Assembly: GCA_037074765.1 (NCBI GenBank)
Contig: JBAMDO010000453.1
Coordinates: 1 to 18,676, forward strand
DNA: 18,676 nucleotides
Source: Mansonella perstans
Taxonomy: Eukaryota > Nematoda > Chromadorea > Rhabditida > Onchocercidae
Reading direction: 5' to 3'
Both the position numbers and the translations under genes were made by a program. The notes below the pieces were generated by a model. The model did no database searches and was not told the DNA's origin. It was given only the letters and a program-made list of their open reading frames with translations. This document shows, one piece after another, positions 9,044 to 17,346 of this stretch. Position 1 is the stretch's first letter. Each line of letters begins with the position of its first letter.

Positions 9044-10060
9044 ACCCATAAAAAATTAATAAATTAGATACAGGAATAATTCTTTTTTCTCACTTGAATG
9101 TATGCTTATTTCATAAAATTTCTATTTGTAATAATTTAATGATTTGAATGAAAGAAAAACGCGAAAAGTTGGTTCTTGGTAGTACAAAAAAGCATTATTT
9201 TGATCGCTTTCATGATATCAGCATGAATAAGATTAATTGGCGGGATAAATCGAAGTTTGCAATAGCTCTTGTTGGTTTTAGTTTATTAAGATATCATCAT
9301 TAAGATGATGACATGGAATAATAGGCAATAGTAGGAATAATGGGAGTAATAGGCACTATATATGAATTGCGTTATATTGATTTTATATTGATTAGTGAAT
9401 ACATATACATCCATACTGATTCAAAGTAAATCAATAAAAACTAAAATTTTGATAATTTTAAAAAAATTTATCGATTCATAGAAGAAAAATTAAGGTGCGG
9501 TATAATTGAACGTTTGCATTAAACCATCAAAATCATTTTTTGAAATCCTATTAAAAAAGAGAGTGACAAAGGAAAAATTTATCTATAACATTTTTTAAAA
9601 AAATTTCAATTGCCTGTTGTAATGGATCCTTTATTTTTGAAAATGCACAAATTTAAAATTGCGTATATTTTGTTTGAAATTAATGCAGAAAATTTTTTAT
9701 TTTTATTTTCACTTTCATTTTCTTCTTTCCAAAAATAGCAATAACCATCAGTCATATTTTTTTCGGGAGATAACTTAAAGTATCATTGCAGTTAAAAATT
9801 GCCTATGTTTTACATTTATGTTGGCATTTATGCCTAGGTCTATAGATATGCGTGGGTGAAAGAATTAGATTTATGTCCCTAAACATTTGGCAAACGTAGG
9901 GATTTGCGTGTAGCCTTAGTCTTATATATACGTGTTAGGAGGGTACTTTAGTGGGATAATAATAATTCTCACATGATTAAATACTCCAAAGTTTTTCAAT
10001 ATATTGCATGATAATTATCGTGGCATTTTAGTAGCTCTTTAATGGGCGAGAGAATATTCA
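9044..10060. other. AT-rich non-coding stretch, no gene seen
   Basis: Mixed AT-rich sequence. An ATCATCATTAAGATGATGA hairpin-like phrase lies at about 9294-9312, and a decayed GGAATAATAGGCA-type repeat at 9315-9355. The segment 9830-9955 has more G and C than its flanks and contains TCCCTA...TAGGGA arms around a short loop near 9877-9903. No exon or known RNA gene could be matched to it. Confidence 0.5.
9315..9355. repeat. Decayed GGAATAAT(A/G)GG tandem repeat
   Basis: GGAATAATAGGCAATAGTA is followed directly by GGAATAATGGGAGTAATAGG, an approximate 18-20 base repeat. Confidence 0.6.
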
Positions 10061-10391
10061 TCATTTCATTTTATCGAACAAACAAATGTGTATAATGGAT
10101 AAATTTTCAGTAAACTTATTTGCCTTATAAGTGTGAGCGAATAATTTTTGAATACATTAGAGAATGTTTTGGATTGGATATATGGGTGTAACTTTTCTTT
10201 TTTTAATAGTTGATATTTATTGATGATTGTTTTCGTCAAATAATTGCATTATAAGTGTGAGCGAATTTCCAGATTGCTTTTTTAAATCAATTTCCGGAAA
10301 AACATCAAGTATCGTTTCTTTCCTTTCATTTTCATAAAGATATTTTATCATATAATATTTCTCATTTCATTTCATCGAATAAACAAATATT
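10061..10391. repeat. Two nested pairs of direct repeats (A-B-B-A order)
   Basis: Pair A, TCATTTCATTTTATCGAACA and a close copy, lies at 10061-10090 and 10362-10391, 301 bases apart. Pair B, TTGCMTTATAAGTGTGAGCGAA, lies at 10120-10141 and 10244-10265, 124 bases apart, with one mismatch. All copies face the same way, so these are not terminal inverted repeats. The two pairs are unrelated in sequence. Confidence 0.85.
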
Positions 10392-10416
10392 CATTGATCA
10401 AATAACAGATTTCATT

Positions 10417-10556
10417 ATTTCAAATATCCAGTCATATGTCATCCATTTCATGTATTCAATCATGTGTCATCCATTTCAAATATCCAATCATATATCGCCC
10501 ATTTCAAATACCCAAACATTTATCATCCATTTTAAATATCCAATGTACAGTCATTT
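10417..10556. repeat. 28-bp minisatellite, about five copies
   Basis: Units begin at 10417, 10445, 10473, 10501 and 10529, each with the pattern ATTTCAAATATCCAATCATN followed by a TRTCATCC-like end. The first four keep an exact 28-base period. The fifth decays after about 20 bases. Related phrases continue loosely to 10620. Confidence 0.92.
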
Positions 10557-10616
10557 ACTTCAACCATTCAACTGTTCATATCATTGATTTCAAGTAATTT
10601 AGTTTATATCCCATCG

Positions 10617-10650
10617 ATTTCATATATATATATATATATATATATGAAAT
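10617..10650. repeat. TA microsatellite inside a 34-bp perfect palindrome
   Basis: A (TA)12-type run at 10622-10645 is flanked by ATTTC and GAAAT, so that 10617-10650 is a perfect self-complementary palindrome. It can extrude as a cruciform or hairpin. A second, shorter TA block follows at 10657-10671. Confidence 0.9.
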
Positions 10651-10656
10651 TTTTTA

Positions 10657-10671
10657 CATATATATATATAT
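10657..10671. repeat. Second TA microsatellite
   Basis: About seven TA units, separated from the preceding palindrome by an AT-rich dozen bases. It may be the remnant of a duplicated TA block. Confidence 0.85.
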
Positions 10672-11454
10672 TTCGTTGATTCCAAGTGTTTAAGTATTTA
10701 GCAAATTATAGATATATATTATCTACTGCTATTCAATTAATAATCATTCATTTCAAGTGCTCAATTAATACTTACATATCATTCATTGTCCTCAAACATT
10801 AAACTAGATGATGGATTCATTTCCTCTTCTCGGCCTATTATTCAATTTAAAATGCCTATATTTTTTTTTATTCACTGCATTCCTCCATATCTTCTATAAT
10901 GATTAATCATCATAAACCAATTATTTTGCATGCCATTATGTTGTCCAATCATTTTACTGCCTCCAAAAAAAGAAAAACTCGCTCTTTCAATATTTAATAG
11001 TGTAGCTTCAAATGTTTTTCTCACTTTTGCTTCCATTTTTTTCTGGATTTCTTAATATGCTGAATTATTGCTTGAATAAATTCATATATTGCTAATTTTT
11101 AACTCCAATGGATTTTGCTAAACTATAATTTTTCTTAAATATAAATGAAATATTAGAAATATTACTGTAATTAGAAATTTTTCTTTTTTTACCTTCATCT
11201 TCGATAGCGATAATTAATCATTTTTTAAATTGCACATCGATGTTAAATGTTATGTTAGAAACTGCCGTGACACTTTTCATACCCTTTTTTCCCCATTTCT
11301 CTTCTTTTCTTTTTTTTTATATTCCCTACCTTAAGTAATTAGTTATGAAAAAGTAATTATCAAATTTAGCGGCAGGATATATTTGTCAAATTTGACTTCA
11401 ATCGAAATATTTGATTATTTATTGATAATTTATTTTTTCCTACTCAATATGTAA
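10672..11454. other. AT-rich non-coding stretch, no gene seen
   Basis: Unique AT-rich sequence between the TA blocks and the GC island. I found no ORF of interest, no tRNA-like fold and no convincing splice-site pair. Confidence 0.55.
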
Positions 11455-11592
11455 ATATATATACATGTATCACTTGAGACAATTCCCGATCGTGGTTCCG
11501 GCAGTTGGAGGATCTCAGGTGGAGCAAATTACGGCGAAACTTGCTCTAGCACTATCCAAGTTCCGGTTTACTATTTAGCTGATAATTTTTAA
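11455..11592 (+). other. GC-rich island with two overlapping open frames: candidate exon or structured RNA
   Basis: Bases 11471-11570 contain 50 G or C of 100 by count, against roughly 20-25% around. One + frame is open from 11455 to TAA at 11590-11592 without ATG, and includes WRISGGANYGETCSSTIQVP. A second runs from ATG at 11465 to TAG at 11576-11578 (37 residues) and includes PIVVPAVGGSQVEQITAKLA. Both look more protein-like than anything else here. I recognise neither family. There is no polypyrimidine acceptor directly upstream, and the donor-like options (AAG|GTTCCG, CCG|GTTTAC) are weak. A non-coding RNA is possible: AATTTTT at 11584-11590 resembles an Sm site, but I could not match it to U1-U6, SL, 5S, SRP or RNase P RNA. 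Confidence 0.3.
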
Positions 11593-11710
11593 AATTTGTT
11601 TCGTATTTTTTCTTCATCTAATTTATTCCTGTACTTTAAATTTTTGTAATTTAATTGCTTACCTATATTTATATTGTTTAACTGTATTTTATTAATATTA
11701 CTATTCTATT
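11593..11710. other. AT-rich spacer
   Basis: Short AT-rich segment between the GC island and the CTA microsatellite, with nothing recognisable. Confidence 0.5.
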
Positions 11711-11780
11711 AATACTACTACTACTACTACCACTACTACTACTACTACTACTACTGTTACTGCTACTGGTAACTACTGTC
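11711..11780. repeat. CTA/ACT trinucleotide microsatellite
   Basis: About 20 trinucleotide units, mostly ACT/CTA, with single interruptions (CCA, GTT, GCT, GGT). It lies between the GC island and the candidate first exon, in the position of a 5' flank or leader intron if those belong to one transcription unit. Confidence 0.92.
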
Positions 11781-11900
11781 TGTGCCTATTTTAAAATTTC
11801 TTGGCACTTTTAGATAGTTTCAATAATTATAAAGAAAAACGAGAAATTGAAAACTGTTGGGAGGAATAATTTTTTTTCACTGCTCTGAACATTTCCATAA

Positions 11901-11964
11901 ATGCTGAAATTTTTAAAGAAAAGTACAGAGGATCAGTCGAGCAGTAAGGATAAGTCAGGCACTT
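11901..11964 (+). CDS. Candidate first coding exon, MLKFLKKSTEDQ..., unknown product
   Basis: ATG at 11901 opens 21 codons plus one base, ending at ACTT followed by GTAAGTTTAA at 11965, an excellent donor. The peptide, MLKFLKKSTEDQSSSKDKSG and one Thr, has a short basic-hydrophobic start and a Ser/Lys/Asp-rich, probably disordered tail. Its codons are mixed and non-repetitive, unlike the homopolymer-driven ORFs nearby. The upstream T8 run near 11870 is followed by CAC rather than CAG, so no clean acceptor precedes it, which fits a first exon. The exon ends in phase 1. The next acceptor of matching phase that I found (13978) leads to a stop after 12 codons, so the real second exon, if any, probably lies outside the window. 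The function is not recognised, and a chance ATG plus donor cannot be excluded. Confidence 0.35.
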
Positions 11965-11972
11965 GTAAGTTT
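11965..11972 (+). promoter_or_regulatory. Consensus 5' splice donor GTAAGTTT
   Basis: GTAAGTTT matches the metazoan/nematode donor consensus at all positions downstream of the exon edge. It directly ends the open frame starting at 11901. If it is real, the intron extends more than 6 kb, to the end of the window. Confidence 0.35.
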
Positions 11973-12229
11973 AATTTTTTTTTTCAATATTTCATTTGAT
12001 AATTTGTTTACATTTATTTTCTTTATAAGTATTACACAACGAAGCATAGAGAGAGAATAAGAAGCATAGAATTGTTGTTTACATAATTTAAAATTTATTT
12101 ACTAAATATTTTTAATTGATATTTTCTTTTGGCTACAAGCTTTGAGTTAAAATTATCTAATTTTATTTCATTCAATCGATTATATTTTTTTTAATATATG
12201 ATAAATTGCAAAAAAAAAGTTTAGCTTAT

Positions 12230-12355
12230 TAATTAATGCATTTGCAATAATTTAACGTTTTTTTTACAAGCTCAAAAATTATCCTTTACAATTAATTATT
12301 TGCATTTTTTCTATAATTAATTAATTTGATTAATTTACCTATCCGTAATTAATTA
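12230..12355. promoter_or_regulatory. Group of six TAATTA homeodomain-core motifs
   Basis: TAATTA occurs at 12230, 12293, 12314, 12318, 12346 and 12350. TAATTA is the classic core for many homeodomain proteins and is its own reverse complement. In DNA this AT-rich about 0.4 would be expected in the interval, but overlapping TTAATTAATTA strings inflate the count. Regulatory function is weakly supported. Confidence 0.15.
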
Positions 12356-12823
12356 TTACAATTAATTTTATTTCTTTTTTAACAAAGCTGTTTTTCTTGC
12401 TCATTCTCAGTACGATTAATTTGATATATTTAATTTAAATCTTTGAATGCGTGCTTATTAAATTTTCATTTTATCAAATAGTTCAACAGTTTTTAATAGT
12501 TTCATATTCTAACATTTTGTAAAAGTTTTATTCGTCTTATGAATTTTTGCAATTAATGATTCAAAGCGCTTGAAATTAATAGCCCATTTACCACTAATTT
12601 ATGTGAAGTTTTTGTTTCCAAAAAGAAAAGCAAGCAAACAAACAATAACTTTAGTGAAGCAGTCAATTTACAATTACTCAATTTCATTATCTAATAATTT
12701 TAGCAGTAATTAATTCTTTTGTGATGCAAACGATAGTTTGATACTTGACATATTCATAAGTTATTGCACTAATTTTGCAAGTGATTGTATTAAATTCTCT
12801 CTTTGATTTTTCGCTTATTCAAT

Positions 12824-12841
12824 AAAAAAAAAAAAAAAAAA
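12824..12841. repeat. Poly-A tract (18 A)
   Basis: Uninterrupted run of 18 A, followed about 17 bases later by a second run of 12 A. Confidence 0.95.
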
Positions 12842-13082
12842 TGAACGAATTATATTAAAAAAAAAAAAAGAAACTAGTTTTGTTATGACATAAGTTTCAT
12901 TTGACATTTGTTTATTTAATTAGAAAGATAATTTAAAATTTCACCAGTTATTTAATTTTGAACAATGAATTTATTTCATTCTTTTTTTTCCATATTTTTG
13001 CCTTGCGTTGGTTTTTTATTTATCTTTTAAAAATTATTAATGGAATTTTGGACAAAATGATATGTTGATATTTCGAGTTTTA

Positions 13083-13160
13083 ATTATTATATATATTATC
13101 ACTACTGTAATTATTACCATAGTCACTACCATAGCTTCAATACCGTATTATTGCTATATT
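13083..13160. repeat. Decayed TTA/ACT/ACC trinucleotide repeat
   Basis: Loose trinucleotide periodicity with ATT, ACT, ACC and ATA units interrupted by CATAG phrases. It is much decayed compared with 4255 and 11711. Confidence 0.55.
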
Positions 13161-13489
13161 CATTAGTATTTTTTTAAAGCATTAAAAATTTTTCGTAAAT
13201 CTCAACATCAATGTTGATTAGGAATTGTGTAAAGTTAGATGGATAGATATTTTGAAATTTTGGACGCGACACTTTGATAAATCAATTTGTGAGAATATTT
13301 CATTAAATTATTTAAACATTTCGGTGATAATCAAATACTGTCAAGGATTTTATAAGTTAAAAATTTTTTCTTTGAATTTAAAATTTGCAAAGATTTTGCA
13401 ATTTTATTTTACATTCTTATATTTAGTTTTAAAAAATAATTCAGAAGTCTTTTTTCATATTGCAACAACAAATGGAAGTATTAATAAAA

Positions 13490-13523
13490 TAAAATGAACG
13501 AATGAATGAATGAAGGAATGAGC
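13490..13523. repeat. GAAT tetranucleotide repeat
   Basis: GAAC GAAT GAAT GAAT GAAG GAAT type units. A second short AATGAATGAGTGAATAAG stretch follows at about 13578-13596. Confidence 0.8.
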
Positions 13524-13938
13524 AGTGATTGAATTTAAATAAATGGACAATTAAATAACCAATTAATTATTTTAAATAAATGAATGAGTGAATAAGATCC
13601 TGTATAAACATTGTCAAAACTATTATTTCTGGTAGTAATTCTGAGGAGCAAAAAAGTAATGAATGTTGACAAACTAACTGTCATATGTAATAAATTTGTG
13701 CTAATGATGTAATTTACGATGAATTTGATAAAAATTCGAATTTAATAAAAATTTGCGATTAATGAAGATAATCAATTATCAATTTAAATGAAATAAAAAA
13801 CTTCGCATTCATTTAAATTTGTTTGTTTTTTCTACATATTTAGAATAGTTTTTGAATTCAATAAAATAATATCTTTTATATTTATTTCAAATTAATTTCA
13901 CTTAGAATTATTTCTTTTTTTTTCGTTTTTCAATTCAG

Positions 13939-14016
13939 GTGGAATATAAATTAATTTCAAAAATTCAATTCTCTTCAGTAATCGCTCTTCCACATGTGTT
14001 TTCCCTAATTTTTTAA
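13939..14016 (+). other. Weak terminal-exon candidate behind a strong acceptor-like motif
   Basis: A T-rich tract followed by CAATTCAG ends at 13938 and is a good 3' splice acceptor. Only one of three frames stays open after it: 25 codons starting VEYKLISKIQFSSVIALPHV, then TAA at 14014-14016. A second acceptor-like CTCTTCAG ends at 13978 in the same region, and a donor-like ATG|GTGAGTT lies at 14046. A 25-codon open frame is common by chance (roughly 1 in 11), and the preceding exon is unknown. Confidence 0.08.
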
Positions 14017-14046
14017 AAGAATATTTTGACAGTTTTGTAGATATGG

Positions 14047-14504
14047 TGAGTTCATTCTTTTAATCTTCACTTATTATATTTTCTTTTCAAATTACTTTTA
14101 AGGAAAAGTTACCATTATCTTATCATCTTTCAAAAACATTATAAATAAAAAAAATTCAAAAATTCTTAATAAATTTCTTTTAATTAATATTTGAAATCAA
14201 TAAGAATTAATTATTTCTAGTCACTCCATATAGCTTTCTTTTAGAAAAAAAAATTTAATTATTGATATTTATGAAAAAAAAAGTAAAAATTTTCAATAAC
14301 TTATATAGTTAATTACTAAATTTAATTTCTTAGATAACTAATGTTTAAAATTGATGTTACACAGGTAATGTTTGCATTTAATTGCATATTTTTCAATTTT
14401 TATTAATATTTGGAAAAAAGAAAAAGCTCTAAATAATCTTAAATTATTTCTATTTTAAACTTCAAAACAATTCACTCACAAATAGGTTGAATGCATTCAC
14501 ATCA
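14047..14504. other. AT-rich non-coding stretch, no gene seen
   Basis: A/T-rich, with one acceptor-donor pair (TTCTTAG ending 14333, CAG|GTAATG at 14365) that encloses 31 bases closed in all three frames. I see no other structure. Confidence 0.55.
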
Positions 14505-14666
14505 ATGCTTATCGTTTATTTTAAGTAATCACGAGATAAAAATGTAAACTGAAACAAATCGATCTGTTTAAATATTTGGTGGTAATGCTGCATTGTTTAT
14601 TTTAAGTAATCGCAAATGAAAATGTAAACTGAGACAAATCGATCTGTTTAAATATTTGGTAGTGAT
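14505..14666. repeat. 80-bp tandem duplication (2 copies, about 85-90% identical)
   Basis: Copies at 14505-14584 and 14585-14666 share GTTTATTTTAAGTAATC, AATGTAAACTG and CAAATCGATCTGTTTAAA in the same order. Differences are a few substitutions and a short shift in the middle. Confidence 0.92.
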
Positions 14667-14880
14667 ATCGACAGATGGCAAATGAATGGAGAATGAATTT
14701 TGCTTGTAAAAATGTTTGCGATCGATGCATTAAAATATTGATGATATGTTGAAGAAGATGAAAGCTTACAGGAAATGAGTTTTGTTTGTACTTGTTGAAA
14801 ATGTATCAGTGAGAGAATGAAATAATAGTAAGAGTGATATATCTGTAGAATTATTATTAGTATTTACATAATATTTTTGA

Positions 14881-15016
14881 GTAAAACTACGGCGAAGACA
14901 CGATAAAACTATAGTTAAAATCCAGATATATCTAAACGGTAAAAAAGAAAATATTTTTGTAATTTATTTTTGGTAAAACTACGGTAAAAATTTAAACATA
15001 TCTAAACCGTAAAAAC
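14881..15016. repeat. Imperfect direct repeat with GTAAAACTACGG and ATATCTAAACSGTAAAAA
   Basis: GTAAAACTACGG...ATATCTAAACGGTAAAAA (14881-14946) recurs as GTAAAACTACGG...ATATCTAAACCGTAAAAA (14974-15016). The first copy is about 22 bases longer inside, suggesting an insertion in copy 1 or a deletion in copy 2. Confidence 0.8.
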
Positions 15017-15101
15017 TCAAATTTTTTTTTGTTAAATATTTTTTAAAAAATTAAATTTTTTATTCGAAAATTATTTCACATAAAAATTTCCGATTAAATT
15101 C

Positions 15102-15118
15102 AAAAAAAAAAAAAAAAA
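15102..15118. repeat. Poly-A tract (17 A)
   Basis: Uninterrupted run of 17 A. Confidence 0.95.
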
Positions 15119-15985
15119 TGAAGAAAAAATGCGATATATGAAATAATAAAATACAAATTTACATTCTTCGCAATAAATCTATAAAATTTTGAAATAACAA
15201 GTATCCCATGTATTCCATTTTTTTTTGCTTGAAATAATTTTTGAAATTTGAATGCTAAAAACATTTTCCTGTATTCATCATCGCTTTTTTCATTATCAAC
15301 AACAAGCAGATAGATTATTTGAAATTGAAAAATGAAACTGATTAAAACTGTTTAAAGTAAAATCATTTCATTTGATTAAATCACTTCACTATTAAAGCAT
15401 TCCTTTTTTATTGATTCGATTGCATTTTTTTGTTGAGAATCAGTCAATGTTTTCAAGTGATCGATGTTTATGCAATTATTGGTCAGAAATTTGTCAAAGA
15501 TATCAAAAATTAGAATTCTTGATTCAGATTCCTCATTGTTAAGCATATCTTTCTCTAAAAAAACAAAACGAAAAGATCATAACCTTTTTAATTTTTTATC
15601 AGAAAAATTATTGGGGGGAATTTATTTATATTTTAGTCCTTGCCTTTTTTTTGTCATCAATAATTTTTTAAATACAATAATTAAAATGCAATATTTTATT
15701 TTTGCGGAACCTTTCTTTTTCTCATATAGAAAATGAAATTCTACGGCAAAAATTTATAAGAAGGAAAAAAACAAAATTTATAAAATTTTAATTTGATTAG
15801 CATTTTCACTTTTTTTTTCCTGTAATTTTTCTTACTACTATTTTTTAAACTTTTTTTTCTTTGTTTCCATTTTTAATTGATATTTTCCCTCCTCCACTTC
15901 CCCTCCCCCTCGAAAAAAAGAAAGAATGGATTTAGACATTTACTAAGAAAAATTTAATAAATGATGCCCCATTAAAAAGTAGATA

Positions 15986-16030
15986 GTAGAATGGAAGAGA
16001 GAAAGAGAATCGAGAAAGGAAAACGAAGAA
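15986..16030. repeat. GA-rich purine tract
   Basis: Purine-rich run including AGAGAGAAAGAGAA at 15996-16009, the second of three copies of this 14-mer in the window. Confidence 0.8.
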
Positions 16031-16099
16031 ATATTCATTTGGGGGAAATGATCCAATTTCTTTTTTTTCAAACCTCCTTAAATTACTTCAAAGAAAATC

Positions 16100-16119
16100 T
16101 TTTTTTTTTTTTTTTTTTT
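16100..16119. repeat. Poly-T tract (20 T)
   Basis: Uninterrupted run of 20 T. Confidence 0.95.
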
Positions 16120-16693
16120 GTAACACATTAAAAGAATTTTGTTGTTGCTTAAATACAGTAAAAAATTTTAATTGGTAGTTTGAAATAATGCAAAATAAAA
16201 ATTTGCACCTTTAATTTAATTTTGCACTAAAAGAATTATTTTAAAAGAATCATTTGAAAATAATTTTCAGATTTATTGCTTCCAAAGAGATTTTTGAAGA
16301 AATACTTTTTTATTAACGAATTGAATTGTTTAAAATAAACTTTCGAAAATTAATATTATTTTTTTCGTTTGATTATTTTTTGCTGTACAAATTATCTTTG
16401 TTATATTACAGAAACATGCTTTTGAAATATAAGTTTCAATTAATTGATTTGATTTCCTGTTATTTAGGATTGACATCGCAGTGATATTAAACGGCCATAG
16501 GCTATAAGATTTTTTATTTCTTTTTTTGATTTCTTTCTTTTTGATGTATTAACACTGATATTATGTACTCTGTAATATTTGTTGCAAAAAAAAAAGTTTC
16601 TGTGTTTTAAAATTTAAATTTCATTAACATCCATTGAGGAGGCGTACATTAAATTTGCTTATTATTTGTATTTCGCCAAAAAAGATGCCAAGA

Positions 16694-16750
16694 TTAGTTT
16701 ACGATAGCTGAATCATGCAATATTACTTCATGATATTCTCCTCCGGGCTT
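16694..16750 (-). CDS. Possible short terminal exon, KPGGEYHEVILHDSAIVN, unknown product
   Basis: On the minus strand, a T7-containing tract ending AATCCAG (plus positions 16751 and up) could serve as acceptor. It is followed by 18 codons, then TAA. The peptide KPGGEYHEVILHDSAIVN is balanced in composition and unlike the Phe/Lys/Asn-rich chance frames nearby, and the first bases (plus 16738-16755) are GC-rich. No upstream partner exon is visible on the minus strand inside the window, the acceptor is imperfect, and no family is recognised. An overlapping + frame is also open for about 14 codons. Weak candidate. Confidence 0.12.
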   Translation of the reverse strand, partial: KPGGEYHEVILHDSAIVN

Positions 16751-16908
16751 CTGGATTAACAAGAAAAAAACTACCGTTATGTTATTCCATCACTGTCCAT
16801 CTACCACTCTTCAATCATTTTCTTTTTTTTCATTAAACCATATAATAATTATTAGCATATGTTGCGCTAAATTTGTCACTTAACATATGTGTTTAAGAAA
16901 TACAGGTA

Positions 16909-16959
16909 GCGTGAAAAACGTAAAAATTATTTTGCGTGAAAAACAGAAAAATTATTTTA
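16909..16959. repeat. 25/26-bp tandem duplication (2 copies)
   Basis: GCGTGAAAAACGTAAAAATT and GCGTGAAAAACAGAAAAATT, each ending in ATTTT(A), lie head to tail at 16909-16933 and 16934-16959. GGTGAAAG after 16959 may start a third, lost copy. Confidence 0.9.
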
Positions 16960-17122
16960 GGTGAAAGAATTGTATATTTTAAAAATAATCCACAAATTAT
17001 GTCAAAAGAAAAAATAAAAAATAAAATGCTCGAATTACAATTGGATAATTTAATAGCCTGTATTATGGCATTTTCAATCAATGTCACAGTTATTAATTCG
17101 CTAATTTAACAACTTAAAATTT

Positions 17123-17143
17123 AAAAAAAAAAAAAAAAAAAAA
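17123..17143. repeat. Poly-A tract (21 A)
   Basis: Uninterrupted run of 21 A directly upstream of the GCATG cluster. Confidence 0.95.
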
Positions 17144-17158
17144 CGAAATAAAAATAAA

Positions 17159-17346
17159 TGCATGCATATATTAGCATACACAAATGCATGATGTCTAGAA
17201 AGCATGAATTCAATCATTTCAATATGAGCTCTTTTAATTGAAGCATGCCATTTTTGCAAGTGATATAATTGCATGCATGCAATTTTAATAAAGTTTTCAT
17301 GTATTTTATAACAACATTTATATATTGCTTGCATGCATCCTGCATG
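17159..17346. promoter_or_regulatory. Cluster of TGCATG / GCATG motifs
   Basis: TGCATG occurs on the + strand at 17159, 17185, 17270, 17274, 17330 and 17341, with additional GCATG at 17202 and 17243. Several sit in self-complementary TGCATGCA or GCATGC contexts, so the minus strand also carries them. (U)GCAUG is the established RNA-binding site of RBFOX-family splicing regulators (FOX-1/ASD-1 in nematodes), and clusters mark regulated introns. Whether this DNA is transcribed as intron RNA is unknown. A DNA-level alternating purine-pyrimidine repeat is the plain alternative. Confidence 0.35.
17267..17284. repeat. Perfect 18-bp palindrome AATTGCATGCATGCAATT
   Basis: The sequence equals its own reverse complement over 18 bases. 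It lies inside the GCATG cluster and contains two overlapping TGCATG on each strand. Confidence 0.95.

Larger units (their letters stand above)
11973..13920. other. AT-rich non-coding stretch, possible intron
   Basis: Contains a group of TAATTA boxes (12230-12355), the A18 run at 12824-12841 and decayed trinucleotide repeats. The 90-codon frame at 13225-13497 starts only at TTG and is Phe/Ile/Asn/Lys-rich, with no domain that I know. An acceptor-like TTCTCAG at about 12404-12410 leads into a stop within a few codons in the phase needed by the upstream candidate exon. Confidence 0.5.
15017..16693. other. AT-rich non-coding stretch, no gene seen
   Basis: Holds the A17 run at 15102-15118, the T20 run at 16100-16119 and a purine tract near 15990-16030. 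The 90-codon + frame at 15464-15736 starts at ATG, but it is Phe/Ser/Leu/Lys-rich with no clear domain, and no splice or polyadenylation arrangement supports it. I regard it as chance. Confidence 0.55.
16751..17150. other. AT-rich non-coding stretch
   Basis: Contains the 25-bp duplication and the A21 run listed separately. The 64-codon minus frame at 16893-17087 reads through A-rich DNA and the duplication, and is not supported as a gene. Confidence 0.55.

Noticed and set aside
10617..10671. TA palindrome as terminal inverted repeats of a mobile element
   Set aside because: It is a simple TA microsatellite with a five-base symmetric flank. There is no transposase-like frame and no second distant arm.
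13225..13497. 90-codon + strand ORF
   Set aside because: It begins only at TTG, which is not a normal eukaryotic start, is Phe/Ile/Asn/Lys-rich, and ends in a GAAT repeat. No family is recognised.
14334..14364. 31-base segment between TTCTTAG and CAG|GTAATG, resembling a micro-exon
   Set aside because: All three frames contain a stop inside the segment, so it cannot be an internal coding exon. It remains possible only as untranslated sequence.
15464..15736. 90-codon + strand ORF starting MFMQLLVRNLSK
   Set aside because: The first third looks protein-like, but the remainder is Phe/Leu-rich from T tracts. There is no acceptor, domain or composition change at its borders.
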